A stretch of DNA of 64,000 bases. It comes from Acanthosepion esculentum. Its lineage: Eukaryota > Mollusca > Cephalopoda > Sepiida > Sepiidae. The stretch lies in the NCBI GenBank assembly GCA_964036315.1, contig CAXIWW010000817.1, positions 8,777,501 through 8,841,500 of the forward strand. Reading direction: 5' to 3'. This document shows positions 35,434 through 45,834 of the stretch, piece by piece. The notes under the pieces were generated by a model. That model did no database searches. It was not told the DNA's origin and saw only the letters and a program-made list of their open reading frames with translations. Position numbers and translations under genes: made by a program. How positions within the stretch are numbered: the stretch's first letter is position 1; every line of letters begins with the position of its first letter.

Positions 35434-36040
35434 GTGGGACTTTCTGGGACTGGGGGTCTTCTGCTTGTGACTTTCTGGGACTGTGGGTCGTCTGCGTGGG
35501 ACTTTCTGGGACTGGGCGCCTTCTGCGTGGGACTTTCTGGGACTGTCTCCTGGGACTGGGGGTCGTCTGCGTTGGACTTCCTGGGACTGGGGGTCGTCTG
35601 CGTTGGACTTCCTGGGACTGGGGGTCGTCTTCGTGCGACTTTCTGGGACTGGGGGTCGTCTGCGTGGGACTTTCTGGGAGTGGGGGTCGTCTGCGTGGGA
35701 CTTTCTGGGACTGTCTCCTGGGTGTGGGGTCGTCTGTTTGGGACTTTCTGAGAACTGTCTCCTGTGTGGGGTGTCGTCTGCGTGGGACTTTCTGGGACTG
35801 GGGTCTTCTGAGTGTGAGTTTGTCGGACTGGGGGTCGTCTGCGTGGGACTTTCTGGGACTGGGGGCCGTCTTCGTGGGACTTTCTGGGACTGTCTCCTTG
35901 GACTGTGGGTCGTCTGCGTTGGACTTGCTGGGACTGGGGGTCGTCTGCGTGGGCCTTTCTGGGAATGGCGCTCGTCTGCGTGGGACTTTCTGGGACTGTC
36001 TCCGGGTTGGGGGGGTCGTCTGCGTGGGACTTTCTGGGAC

Positions 36041-38380
36041 TGTTTCCTGGGTGGGGGTCGTCTGCATGCGACTTCCTGGGACTGGGGGTCTTCTGCGTGG
36101 GACTTTCTGGTACTGTCTCCTGGGTGCGGGGTCGTCTGCGTGGGATATCTGGGACTGTCACCTGGGTGGGGGGTCCTCTGCATGTGACTTTCTGGGACTG
36201 GGGATCGTCTGCGTGGGACTTTCTGGGACTGTCTCCTGGGTGGGGGCTCGTCTGCGTGGGACTTTCTGGGACAGTCTCCTGGGTGGGGGTTCGTCTTTGG
36301 GACTTTCTGGGACTGGGGGTCGTCTACGTGGGACTTTCTGGGACTGTCTCCTGTGTGGGGGGTTGTCTGCCTTGGACTTGCTGGGACTGGGGGTCGTCTG
36401 CGTGGGACTTTCTGGGACTAGGGGCCGTCTGCGTGGGACTTTCTAGGAGTGGAGGTCGTCTGCGTGGGACTTTCTTGGACTGTCTCCTGGGTGCGAGGTC
36501 GATTGTTTGGGACTTTCTGGGACTGTCTCCTGGGTGGTGGGTCGTCTGCGTGGGACTTTCTGGGACTGGGGTCGTCTGCGTGGGACTTTCTGGGACTGTC
36601 TCCTGGGTGGGGGTCGTCTGCATGGGACTTTCTGGGACTGGGGATCGTCTGCGTGGGACTTTCGGGGACAGTCTCTTGGGTGGGAGCTCGTCTGCGTGGG
36701 ACTTTCTGTGACTGTCTCCTGGGTGGGGGGTCGGCTTTCGGACTTTCTGGGACTGGGGGTCGTCTGCGTCGGTCCTTCTGGGAATCTCCCCTGGGTGTGA
36801 AGTCGTCTGCCTGGGATTTTCTGGGACTGTTTCCTGGGTGGGGACTCGTCTGCGTGGGACTTTCTTGGACTGGGGGTCGTCTGCGTGGGTCATTCTGGGA
36901 CAGTCTCCTGGGTGCGGTGTTGTCTGCGTGGGACATTCTGGGACTGGGGTCGTCTGCGTGGGACTTTCTGGGACTGTCTCCTTGGTGGGGGTCGTCTTTT
37001 TGGGACTTTCTGGGACTGCCTCCTGGGTGTGGGATCGTCTGCGTGGGACTTTCTGGGAATGGGGCTCGTCTGCGTTGGATTTTCTTGGACTGGGGGTCGT
37101 CTGCGTGGGACTTTCTGGGACTGTCTCCTGGGTGGGGGTTCGTCTCCGTGGGACTTTCTGGGACTGGGGGTCGTCTCCGTGGGTCTTTCTGGGACTGTCT
37201 CATGTGTGGGGGTTCGTCTCCGTGGGACTTTCTGGGACTGGGGTTCGTCTGCGTTGGACTTTCTGGGACTGGGGGTCGTCTGCCTGGGACTTTCTGGGAC
37301 TGGGTTTCGTCTGCGTGGGACTTTCTGGGACTGTCTCCTGGGTGGGGCTCATCTGCGTGGGACTTTCTGGGAATGTCTGCTGGGTGGGGGTCGTCTGCGT
37401 GGGAGTTTCTGGGACTGGGAGTCGTCTGCGTTGGACTTTCTGTGACTGGGGCCGTCTACGAGGGACTTTCTTGGAGTGGGGGTCGTCTGCATGGGACTTT
37501 CTTAGACTGGGGGTCGTCTGCGTGGGACTTTCTGGGACTGTCTCCTGGGTGGGGGGTCGTCAGTTTGGGACTTTCCGAGAAATGTCTCCTGTGTGGGGTG
37601 TCGTCTGCGTGGGACTTTCTGGAACTGGGGGTCTTCTGCGTGTGACTTTCTGGGACTGGGGGTCGTCTGCGTGGGTCTTTCTGGGACTGGGGGCCGTCTG
37701 CGTGGGACTTTCTGGGACTGTCTCCTGGGACTGGGGGTCGTCTGTGTTGGACTTCCTGGGATTGGGGATCGTCTGCGTGGGACTTTCTGGGACTGGAGGT
37801 CGTCTGCGTGGGACTTTCTGGGAGTGGGGGTCGTCTGCGTGGGACTTTCTGGCACTGTCTCCTGGATGGAGGGTCGTTTTTTGGGACTTTCTGAGAACTG
37901 TCTCCTGTGTGGGGTTTCGTCTGCGTGGGATTTTCTGGGACTGGGGTCTTCTGCGTGTGACTTTGTCGGACTGGGGGTCGTCTGCGTGGGACTTTCTGGG
38001 ACTGGGGGCCGTCTGCGTGGGACTTTCTGGGACTGTCTCCTGGTTGGGGGTCGTCTTCGTGGGACTTTCTGGGACTGTCTCCTGGGTGGGGGTCGTCTGC
38101 ATGCGACTTCCTGAGACTGGGGGTCTTCTTCGTGGGACTTTCTGGGACTGTCTCCTGGGTGCAGGGTCGTCTGCTTGGGATATCTGGGACTGTCACCTGG
38201 GTGGGGGGTCCTCTGCATGTGACTTTCTGGGACTGGGGATCGTCTGCGTGGGACTTTCTGGGACTGTCTCCTGGGTGGGGGCTCGTCTGCGTGGGACTTT
38301 CTGGGACTGTCTCCTGGGTGGGGTGTCGTCTTTGGGACTTTCTGGGACTGGGGGTCGTCTGCGTCGGTCTTTCTGGGACT
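36041..38380 (+). repeat. About 300-bp segment repeated at 2,035-bp offset
   Basis: TCTGCATGCGACTTCCTG lies at 36,061 and 38,096, and GGGATATCTGGGACTG at 36,142 and 38,177, both 2,035 bp apart. The match includes GGGGTCCTCTGCATGTGAC and a unit shortened to TCGTCTTTGGGAC. The intervening 1.7 kb is ordinary heterogeneous minisatellite. Confidence 0.75.
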
Positions 38381-39174
38381 GTCTCCTGGGTGGTGGGTCG
38401 TCTGCGTGGGACTTGCTTGGACTGGAGGTCGTCTGCGTGGGACTTTCTGGGACAAGGGTGTCGTCTGCGTGGGACTTTCAGGGACTGGGGATCATCTGCG
38501 TGGGACTTTCTTGGACTGGGGGTCGTCTGCGTGGGACTTTCTGGGACTGTCTGCAGGGTGGAGGTCGTCTGCGTTGGACTTTCTGGGAATGGGGGTCGTC
38601 TGCGTGGGACATTCTGTGACTGGGGGCCGTCTACGTGGGACTTTCTGGAAGTGGGGTCGTCTGCATGGGATTTTCTTGGACTGTCTCCTGGTTGGGGTCT
38701 CGTCTGCGTGGAACTTTCTGGGACTCTCTCCTGTGTGGGGGGTCGTCTGCTAGGGACTTTCTCGGAATGTCTCCTGGGTGGGGGTCTTCTGCATGGGAAT
38801 TTCTTAGACTGGCGGTCGTCTGCGTGGGACATTCTGGGACTGTCTCCTAGGTGTGGGGCACGTCTGCGTGGGATTTTCTGTGACTGAGGGTCGTCTGCGT
38901 GGGACTTTCTGGGACTGGGTTTCGTCTGCGTGGGACTTTCTGAGACTGGGGCCGTCTGCGTGGGACTTTCTGGGAGTGGGGGTCGTCTTTGTGGGACTTT
39001 CTGGGACTGTCACCTGGGTGGGGGGTCTTCTGTTTGGGACATTCTGAGAACTGTCTCCTGGGTGGGGTGTCGTCTGCGTGGGACTTTCTGGGACTGGGGT
39101 TCGTCTGCGTGGGACTTTCTGGGACTGTCTCCTGGGTCGGGGGTCGTCTGCGTGGGACTTTCTGGGACTGTCTC

Positions 39175-39475
39175 CTGGGTGGGGGTCGTCTGCATGGGAC
39201 TTTCTGGGACTGGGGTTCTTCTGCGTGGGACTTTTTGAGACTGGGTGTCGTCTGCGTGGGACTTTCTGGGACTGTCTCCTGGGTGGGGGGTCGTCTGCGT
39301 GGGACTTTCTGGGACTGGGGGTCTTCTGCGTGGGACTTTCTAGGACTGTCTCCTGGGTGGGGGTCGTCTGCATGGGACTTTCTGGGACTGGGGTTCTTCT
39401 GCGTGGGACTTTTTGAGACTGGGTGTCGTCTGCGTGGGACTTTCTGGGACTGTCTCCTGGGTGGGGGTCGTCTGC
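39175..39475 (+). repeat. 178-bp tandem duplication near the junction
   Basis: The string holding GGGGTTCTTCTGCGTGGG and then TTTTTGAGACTGGGTG occurs at 39,203-39,246 and again 178 bp later. Both copies are preceded by TCGTCTGCATGGG and followed by a 43-bp unit. It is the nearest clear duplication to the 60-bp block on this side. Confidence 0.75.
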
Positions 39476-42400
39476 GTGGGAATTTCTGTGACTGGGGGTC
39501 GTCTGCGTGGGACTTTCTGGGATTAGGTGTCGTCTGCGTGGGACCTTCTGGGACTGGGGGTAGTCTGCGTGGGACTTTCTGGCACTGGGGGTCGTCTGCG
39601 TGGGACTTTCTGGGACAGTCTCCTGGGTGCGATGTCGTCTGCGTGGAACTTTCTGGGACTGGGGGTCGTCTGCGTTGGACTTTCTGGGTCTGTCTCCTGG
39701 GTGAGGGGTCATCTGCGTGGGACTTTCTGGGTCTGTCCCCTGGGTGGGAGGTCTTCTGCGTGGGACTTTCTTGGACTGGGGGTCGTCTGCGTAGGACTTT
39801 CTGGGACTGTCTCCTTGGTGGGAGGGTCGTCTGCGTTGGATATATGGGACTGTTTTCTGGGTGGGTTGTCGTCTGCGGTTGACTTTCTGGGACTGGGGGT
39901 CGTCTGCGTGGGACTTTCTGGGACTGGGGATCGTCTGCGTTGGACTTTCTGGGACTTGGATTCGTCTGAGTGGGTCTTTCTGGGACTGTCTTCTGGGTGG
40001 GGCTTCACACAAGAGCTAGGCGTATTCGGCTTGCAGGAGCCTGAGATTGCTTGTAAGGCAGTTGTCACAAACGAGACAGAATATGTCGATTTGTAGCGGC
40101 ATGAGATTGCTTGCAAGGCAGTTCTCACAAAAGAGCCAGGCGTATTCGGCTTGTAGTTGCCTGAGATTGCTTGTAAGGCAGTTGTCACAAAAGAGTCAGG
40201 AGAAGTCGGCTCGTAGCAGCCTGATATTGCTTGTAAGGCAGTTGCCACAAAAGAGCCAGGAGAAATTGGCTTGTCGCGACCAGGGATTGCTTGTAAGGCA
40301 ATTCGCACAAAAAGCCAGGAGAATTCATAATGCTGCTGTCTGAGAATGCTTGTAAGGCAGATGCCACAGATGAGCCTGGGGAAATCGGTTCGTAGCAACC
40401 TGAGATTGCTTGTATGGCAATTGGCAAAAAAAATCAGGAGTATTGGACTACCGGATGCCTGAGATTGCTTGTAAGGCAGTTGTCACAAAAGAGCCAGGAT
40501 ATGTCGATTTATAGCGGCCTGAGATTCCTTGTAAAGCAGTTTCACAAAAGAGCAAGGCGTATTCGGCTTGTAGCAGGCTGAGATTGCTTGTAAGGCAGTT
40601 TTTAAAAAAGTGACTGTAGATGTCGTTTTGTAGCAGCGTGAGATTGCTTGTAAGGCAGTTGCCACAAATGAACCAGGAGAATTGGGTTTGCTGCAGCCTG
40701 AGATTGCTTGTGAGGCCGTTATCACAATAGAGCCAGGAGAATTCAGCTTGTAGCAGCCTGAGATTGCTTGCAAGGCAGTTCCCACAAAAGTGCCTGGAGA
40801 AATAGGCACGTAGCCGTCTGGGATTGCTTTAAGGCAATTGGCACAAAAATAAGGAGAATTGTGCTGGCGTCAGCCTGAGATTGCTTGCAAGACAGTTGTC
40901 ACAAAAGAGACAGGAGATGTCGATTTGTAGCGGCCTGAGATTTCTTGCAAGGCAGTCTCACAAACGAGCCAGGCGTCTTCGGCTTGTAGCGGCCTTAGAT
41001 TGCTTGTAAGGCAGTTTCACAATAGAGCCAAGAGAAGTTTGCTCGTAGCAGCCTGACATTGCTTGTAAGGCAGTTGTCACAAAAGCGCCAGGAGAATTTG
41101 GCTTTTAGCAGCCTGAGATTTCTTGTAAGTCTGTTGCCACAAAAAAGCCAGGAGAAATCGATTCGTAGACGCCTGGGATTTCTTGTAAGTTAATTCGCAC
41201 AAAAAGCCAGGAGAATTCATATTGCTGCAGCCTGAGAATGCTTGTAAGGCAGATGCCAGAAATGTGCCAGGGGAAATCGGTTTTTAGCAGCCTGGGAATG
41301 CTTGTAAGACAATTATAACAAAAAGTCAGGAGAATTGGACTACCGGCAGCCTGAGATTGCTTGTAAGGCAGTTGTCACAATAGAGCCAGGAGAATTCGTC
41401 TTGTAGCAGCCTGAGATTGCTTGTAAGGCAGTTACCACAAAAGAACCAGGAGAAATCGGCACTTAGCCGCCTGGGATTGCTCTTAAGGCAATTGGCACAA
41501 AAAGTCAGGAGAATTGTGCTGGCGGAAGCCTGACATTGCTTGTAAGGCAGTTGTCACAAAAGAGAAAGGAGATATCGATACGTAGCGGCCTGAGATTGCT
41601 TGCAAGGCAGTTTCACAATAATTGCCAGGCGTATTCGGCTTGTAGCGGCCTGAGATTGCTTGTAAGGCAGTTTCACAAAAGAGACAGGAGATGTCGTTTT
41701 GTAGCAGCCTGATATTACTTGTAACGCAGTTTTCACAAAAGAGCCAAGAGAAGTCGGCTCGTAGCAGCCTGACATTGCTTGTAAGGCAGTTGTCACAAAA
41801 GCGCGAGGAGAAACCGACTTGTAGCAGCCTGAGATTTCTTGTAAGGCAGCTGTCACAAAAGAGCCAGGCGTATTCGGCTTGTAGCAGCCTGAGATTGCTT
41901 GTAATGCAGTTGCCACAAAAGAGCCAGAAGAAATCAGCCCGTAGCAGCCTGGGATGGCTTGTGAGGCAATTGGACAAAAATCCAGTAGAATTAGGCTTGC
42001 TGCACCCTGAGATTGCTTGTAAGGCCAGGCGTAGACGACTTGTAGCAGTCTGAGATTACTTTTAAGGCATTTGTCACAAAAAAAGGTGATGACGGCTCGT
42101 AGAAACCTCAGATTGCTTTTAATCAGTTGTCACAAAAGAGCCAGGAGAATTCCGCTTGTAGCAGCCTGAGATTGCTTTTAAGGCAGTTGCCACAAAAGAG
42201 CCAGGAGAAATCCGCTAGTACCAGCCTGGGATGGCTTGTAATGCAATTGGCAAAAAAGAGCCAGGAGTTCGGCTCGTAGCAGCCTGAGATTGCTTGTAAG
42301 GCAGTTGTCATAGAAGAGCCAGACTCGTAGAAGCCTGAGATTGCTTGGAAGGCAGTTGGCAGAATAGAGGCAGAAGAATTCATATTGCTGTAGCCTGAGA

Positions 42401-42940
42401 ATGCTTGTAAGGCAGATGCCACAAATGAGCCATGGGAAATCGGTTCGTGGCAGCCTGGGATTGCTTGTATGGCAATTGGCACAAAAAATCAGGAGAATTG
42501 GACAACCGGATGCCTGAGATTGCTTGTAAGGCAGTTGTCACAAAAGAGCCAGGATATGTCGATTTGTAGCGGCCTGAGATTGCTTGTAAGGCAGTTTCAC
42601 AAAAGAGCCAGGCGTATTCGGCTTGTAAGGCAGTTTTGTCGTTTTGTAGCAATCTGAGATTGTTTTTAAGGCAGTTTTTACAAAAGAGACAAGAGAAGTC
42701 GGCTCGTAGACGCCTGGGATTGTTGTAAGGCAATTTGCACAAAAGAGCCAGGAGAATTCGGCTTGCAGCAGCCTGAGATTGCTTGGAAGGCAGTTGCCAC
42801 ATTTGAGCCAGGAGAAATCGGCTCGTAGACGCCTGGGATTGCTTGTAAGGCAATTGGCACAAAAAGCCAGGGGAATTAGGATTGCTGTAGACTGAGATTG
42901 CTTTTAAGGCAGTTGTCACAATAGAACCAGGAGAATTTGG

Positions 42941-43520
42941 CTTATAGCAGCCTGAGATTGCTTGTAAGGAAGTTACCACAAAAGAGCCAGGAGATATCGG
43001 CACGTAACCGCCTGGTATTGTTTTTAAGGCAATTGGTACAAAAAGTCAGGAGAACTGCCCCGCGGCAGCCTGAGATTGCTTGTAAGGCAGTTGTCACAAA
43101 AGAGACAGTAGATGTCGATTTGTAGTGGCCTGAGATTGCTTGCAAGGCAGTGTCACAAAAGAGCCAGGCGTATTCGGCTTGTAGCAGCCTGAGATTGCTT
43201 GTAAGGCAGTTACCACAAAAGAATCAGGAGAAATCGGCACGTAGCCGCCTGGGATTGCTTTTAAGGCAATTGGCACAAAAAGTCAGGAGAACAGTGCTGG
43301 CGGCAGCCTGAGATTTCTTGTAAAGCAGTTGTCACAAAAGAGACAGGAGATGTCGATTTGTAGTGGCCTGATATTGCCTGCAAAGAAGTTTCACAAAAGA
43401 GCCAGGCGTATTCGGCTTGTAGCAGCCTGAGATTGCTTGTAAGGCAGTTACCACAAAAGAGCCAGGAGAAATCGGCACGTAGCCGCCTGGGATTGCTTTT
43501 AAGGCAATTGGCACAAAAAG
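42941..43520 (+). repeat. Four-unit (237/238-bp) higher-order repeat of the 60-bp satellite
   Basis: The four-unit string CTTGTAGCAGCC / GTTACCACAAAAG / GGCACGTAGCCGCCTGG / TTGGCACAAAAAGTCAGG starts at 42,941, 43,178 and 43,416 (spacing 237 and 238 bp). The third copy is incomplete. Looser relatives of the same order of units lie near 40,740 and 41,400. This is a local, fairly recent amplification within an otherwise diverged array. Confidence 0.8.
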
Positions 43521-44580
43521 TCAGGAGAACTGTCCTGGCGGAAGACTGAGATTGCTTGTAAAGCAGTTGTCACAAAAGAGACAGGAGATGTCGGATTGTA
43601 GAAGCCTGACATTGCTTGTAAGGCAGTTGTCACAAAAGCGCCAGGAGAATACGGCTTGTAGCAGCCGGAGATTACTTTCAAGGCAGTTTTCACAAAAGAG
43701 CCAAGATAAGTCGGCTCGTAGCAGCCTGACATTGATTGTAAGACAGTTGTCATAAAAGCGCCAGGAGAATTCGGCTTGTAGCAGCCTGAGATTTCTTGTA
43801 AGGCAGTTGCCACAAAAGCGCCAGGAGAAATCGGCTCGTAGACGCCTGGGATTGCTTGTAAGGCAATTTGCACAAAAAGCCAGGAGAATTCATATTGCTG
43901 CAGCCTGAGAATGCTTTTAAGGCAGATGACACAGATGAGCCAGGAGAAATCGGTTCGTAGCAGCCTGGGATTGGTTGTAAGGCAATTAGCACAAAAATAA
44001 GGAGAATTGGACTAGCGTCAGCCTGAGATTGCTTGTAAGGCAGTTGTCACAAAAGAACCAGTATATGTCGATTTGTAGCGGCCAATTCGGCTTGTAGCAG
44101 GCTGAGATTGCTTGAAAGGCAGTTTTCACAAAAGAGCCAAGAGAAGTCGGCTCGTAGCAGTCTGACATTGCTTGTAAGGCAGTTTTCACAAAAGAGCCAG
44201 GAGAAGTCGGCTTGTTGCAGACTGAGATTGCTTGTAAGGCAGTTGCTGCAAAAGAGGCAGGAGAAATCGGCTTGTAGCAGCCTGAGATCCTTTGTAAGAC
44301 AGTTTTCACAAATAGCCCGGAGAAGTCGGCCGATAGCAGCGGGAGATTGCTTGTAAGGGAGTTGTCAAAAAAGAGTCAGAAGGTGTAAGTTTGTAGAAGC
44401 CTGAGATTGCGTGTAAAGCAATTTTCACAAAAAGCCAGGGGAAACGGGCTCGTAGCTGCGTGGAATTGCTTGTAATGAAACTGGCACAAAAATCCAAGAG
44501 AATTGGGCTTGCTGCTGTGATTGCATGTAAGGCAGTTGCTACAAAAGAGCCAGGCGTATTCGGCTTGTAGAAGCCTGAGA

Positions 44581-44600
44581 TTAGGGTTAGGGTTAGGGTT
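44581..44600 (+). repeat. Short interstitial telomeric sequence, (TTAGGG)3TT
   Basis: Three perfect TTAGGG hexamers plus TT replace the middle of one 60-bp unit. The unit begins normally with GCCTGAGA (44,573-44,580), then reads the hexamers, then AATGGCAAATGGCAC and the usual CAAAAAGCCAGG. The affected stretch is about 13 bp longer than its normal counterpart. The G-rich strand points to the right. No other TTAGGG run is seen in the window. A vertebrate-type telomere motif inside a satellite is known elsewhere as a scar of break repair or of former terminal position; which applies here cannot be told. Confidence 0.93.
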
Positions 44601-44930
44601 AATGGCAAATGGCACAAAAAGCCAGGAGAATTAGCTTGCTGCAGCCTGAGATTGATTATAAAGCAGTTTTCAAAAAAGAGTCAGGAGATGTCGATTTTTA
44701 GCAACCTGAGATTGCTTGTAAGGCAGTGGTCACAAAAGAGACAGGCGTAGTCAGCTTGTAGCAGCCAGAGATTGATTTTAGCGCAGTTTTCACAGAAAAG
44801 CCAGCAGGTGTGGGCTTGTATCAGCCTGAGATTGCTTGTAAGGCAGTTTCACAAAAGAGACAGTAGATGTGGTTTTGTAGCAGCCTGATATTGCTTGTAA
44901 GGCAGTTTTCACAAAAGAGCCATGAGAAGT

Positions 44931-45245
44931 CGGCTCGTGGCAGCCTGACATTGCTTGTAAGGCAGTTGTCACAAAAGCGCCAGGAGAATTCGGCTTGTAG
45001 CAGCCTGAGATTTCTTGTAAGGCAGTTGCCACAAAAGACCCAGGAGAAGTCGGCTCGTAGCAGGCTGACATTGCTTGTAAGGCAGTTTTCACAAAAGAGC
45101 CAAGAGAAGACGGCTCGTAGCAGCCTGACATTGCTTGTAAGGCAGTTGTCACAAAAGCGCCAGGAGAATTCGGCTTGTAGCAGCCTGAGATTTCTTGTAA
45201 GGCAGTTGCCACAAAAGAGCCAGGAGAAATCGGCTCATAGCAGAC
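44931..45245 (+). repeat. Three-unit (180-bp) higher-order repeat of the 60-bp satellite
   Basis: CGGCTCGTGGCAGCCTGACA at 44,931 and CGGCTCGTAGCAGCCTGACA at 45,111 are exactly 180 bp apart. They are followed in both cases by CACAAAAGCGCCAGG, GAGATTTCTTGTAAGG and GTTGCCACAAAAG. The second copy ends where GGCTCATAGCAGACTGGG begins. A related order of units is also seen at about 41,755-41,940 and 43,600-43,830. Confidence 0.8.
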
Positions 45246-45834
45246 TGGGATTGCTTGTAATTCAATTGGCACAAAAAGTCAGGAGAATTGGACTAGCGGC
45301 AGCCTGAGATTGCTTGTAAGGCAGTTTCACAAAAGAGCCAGGCGTATTCGGCTTGTAGCAGGAGATTGATTGTAAGGCAGTTTTTAAAAAAGAGACAAAA
45401 GATGTCGTTTTGTAGCAATCAAAGATTTTTAAAAAATGGACAAGAGAAGTTGCCTCGTAGACGCCTGGGATTGCTTGTAAGGCAATTTGCACAGAAGAGA
45501 CAGGAGAATTCGGCTTGCTGGAGCATGAGATTGCTTGTAAGGCAGTTGCCACAAATGAGCCAGGAGAAATCGGCTCGTAGCTGCCTGGGATTGGTTGTAA
45601 GGCAATTGGCACAAAAAGCCAGGAGACTTGGGATTGCTGCAGCCTGAGATTGCTTGTTAGGCAGTCGTCACAATAGAACCAGGAGAATTCGGCTTGTAGC
45701 AGCCTGAGATTGCTTGTAAGGCAGTTTTCACAAAAGAGACAAGAGAAGTCGGCTCGTAGACGCCTGGGATTGCTTGTAAGGCAATTTTCACAAAAGAGTC
45801 AGGAGAATTCGGCTTGCAGCAGCCTGAGATTGCT

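Larger units (their letters stand above)
1..40002 (+). repeat. 31/43-bp GC-rich minisatellite, left array
   Basis: Tandem array of a unit made of TCGTCTGCG, then TGGGACTTTCTGGGACTG, then a run of G. Successive TCGTCTGCG starts are 31 bp apart (for example near 2,100-2,160), or 43 bp apart when a 12-bp module, TCTCCTGGGTGG or TCTCCTGTCTGG, lies before the G run (for example 676 to 719). G-run length changes give 42- and 44-bp versions. The 31-bp consensus has 14 G, 6 C, 9 T and 2 A, so this strand is G+T rich and about 65% GC. All units point the same way. No unique sequence, transposon or RNA gene interrupts the 40 kb. The array is open at the left window edge. The family is not one I recognise; the period and composition are read directly from the sequence. 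Confidence 0.97.
30411..40002 (+). repeat. Heterogeneous minisatellite next to the 60-bp satellite
   Basis: The 31/43-bp unit is still clear but neighbours differ more, and no kilobase-scale tandem copy is seen. Variants common here and rare elsewhere include TTTCTGAGAACTGTCTCC (about 30,663, 32,736, 35,747, 37,881 and 39,042), GGGATATCTGGGACTGTCACC (33,164, 36,142 and 38,177; here only the shared core is meant) and ACTTCCTAGGACTGG. Only short duplications are found: 920/847-bp, 2,035-bp and 178-bp offsets. The stretch ends in TTCTGGGTGGGG at 39,991-40,002, directly against the 60-bp satellite. Confidence 0.85.
40003..45834 (+). repeat. 60-bp satellite array
   Basis: An unrelated tandem repeat of 60 bp (59 bp when one A/G is lost). 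Landmarks within the unit are GCCTGAGATTGCTTGTAAGG, then CACAAAAGAGCCAGG, then TTCGGCTTGTAGC. Phase points at 40,041, 40,101, 40,161, 40,221 and 40,281 are exactly 60 apart. There are about 97 copies. The consensus has 18 G, 11 C, 14 T and 17 A (about 48% GC), a sharp drop from the flanks. Copies are clearly more divergent than in the minisatellite HORs. Both arms of the minisatellite abut it directly. I do not recognise the family and see no gene, transposon or RNA feature inside it. Confidence 0.96.

Noticed and set aside
1..40002. CRISPR-like regular short repeats
   Set aside because: There are no unique spacers: the sequence between conserved cores is the same 12-bp linker module or G run. 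The unit is a plain tandem repeat with thousands of relatives.
42380..43003. 207-codon minus-strand frame in the 60-bp satellite
   Set aside because: Sixty is a multiple of three, so one frame repeats a 20-residue string until a variant stops it. Other units have stops in the same frame, and no gene features are present.
44581..44600. True telomere end at the TTAGGG run
   Set aside because: Only three hexamers, with satellite continuing for nearly 20 kb to the right, so it is interstitial.
40003..45834. CENP-B box-like TTCG...GCGG in 60-bp units (TTCGGCTTGTAGCGG)
   Set aside because: The known box needs TTCG, four bases, A, two bases, then CGGG. Here the spacing is one base too long, the A is a G, and the last core is CGGC, so centromere function is not supported by this motif.
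40003..45834. 60-bp block as a transposon insertion
   Set aside because: It is itself a tandem array starting and ending mid-unit, with no terminal repeats, target duplication or coding capacity.
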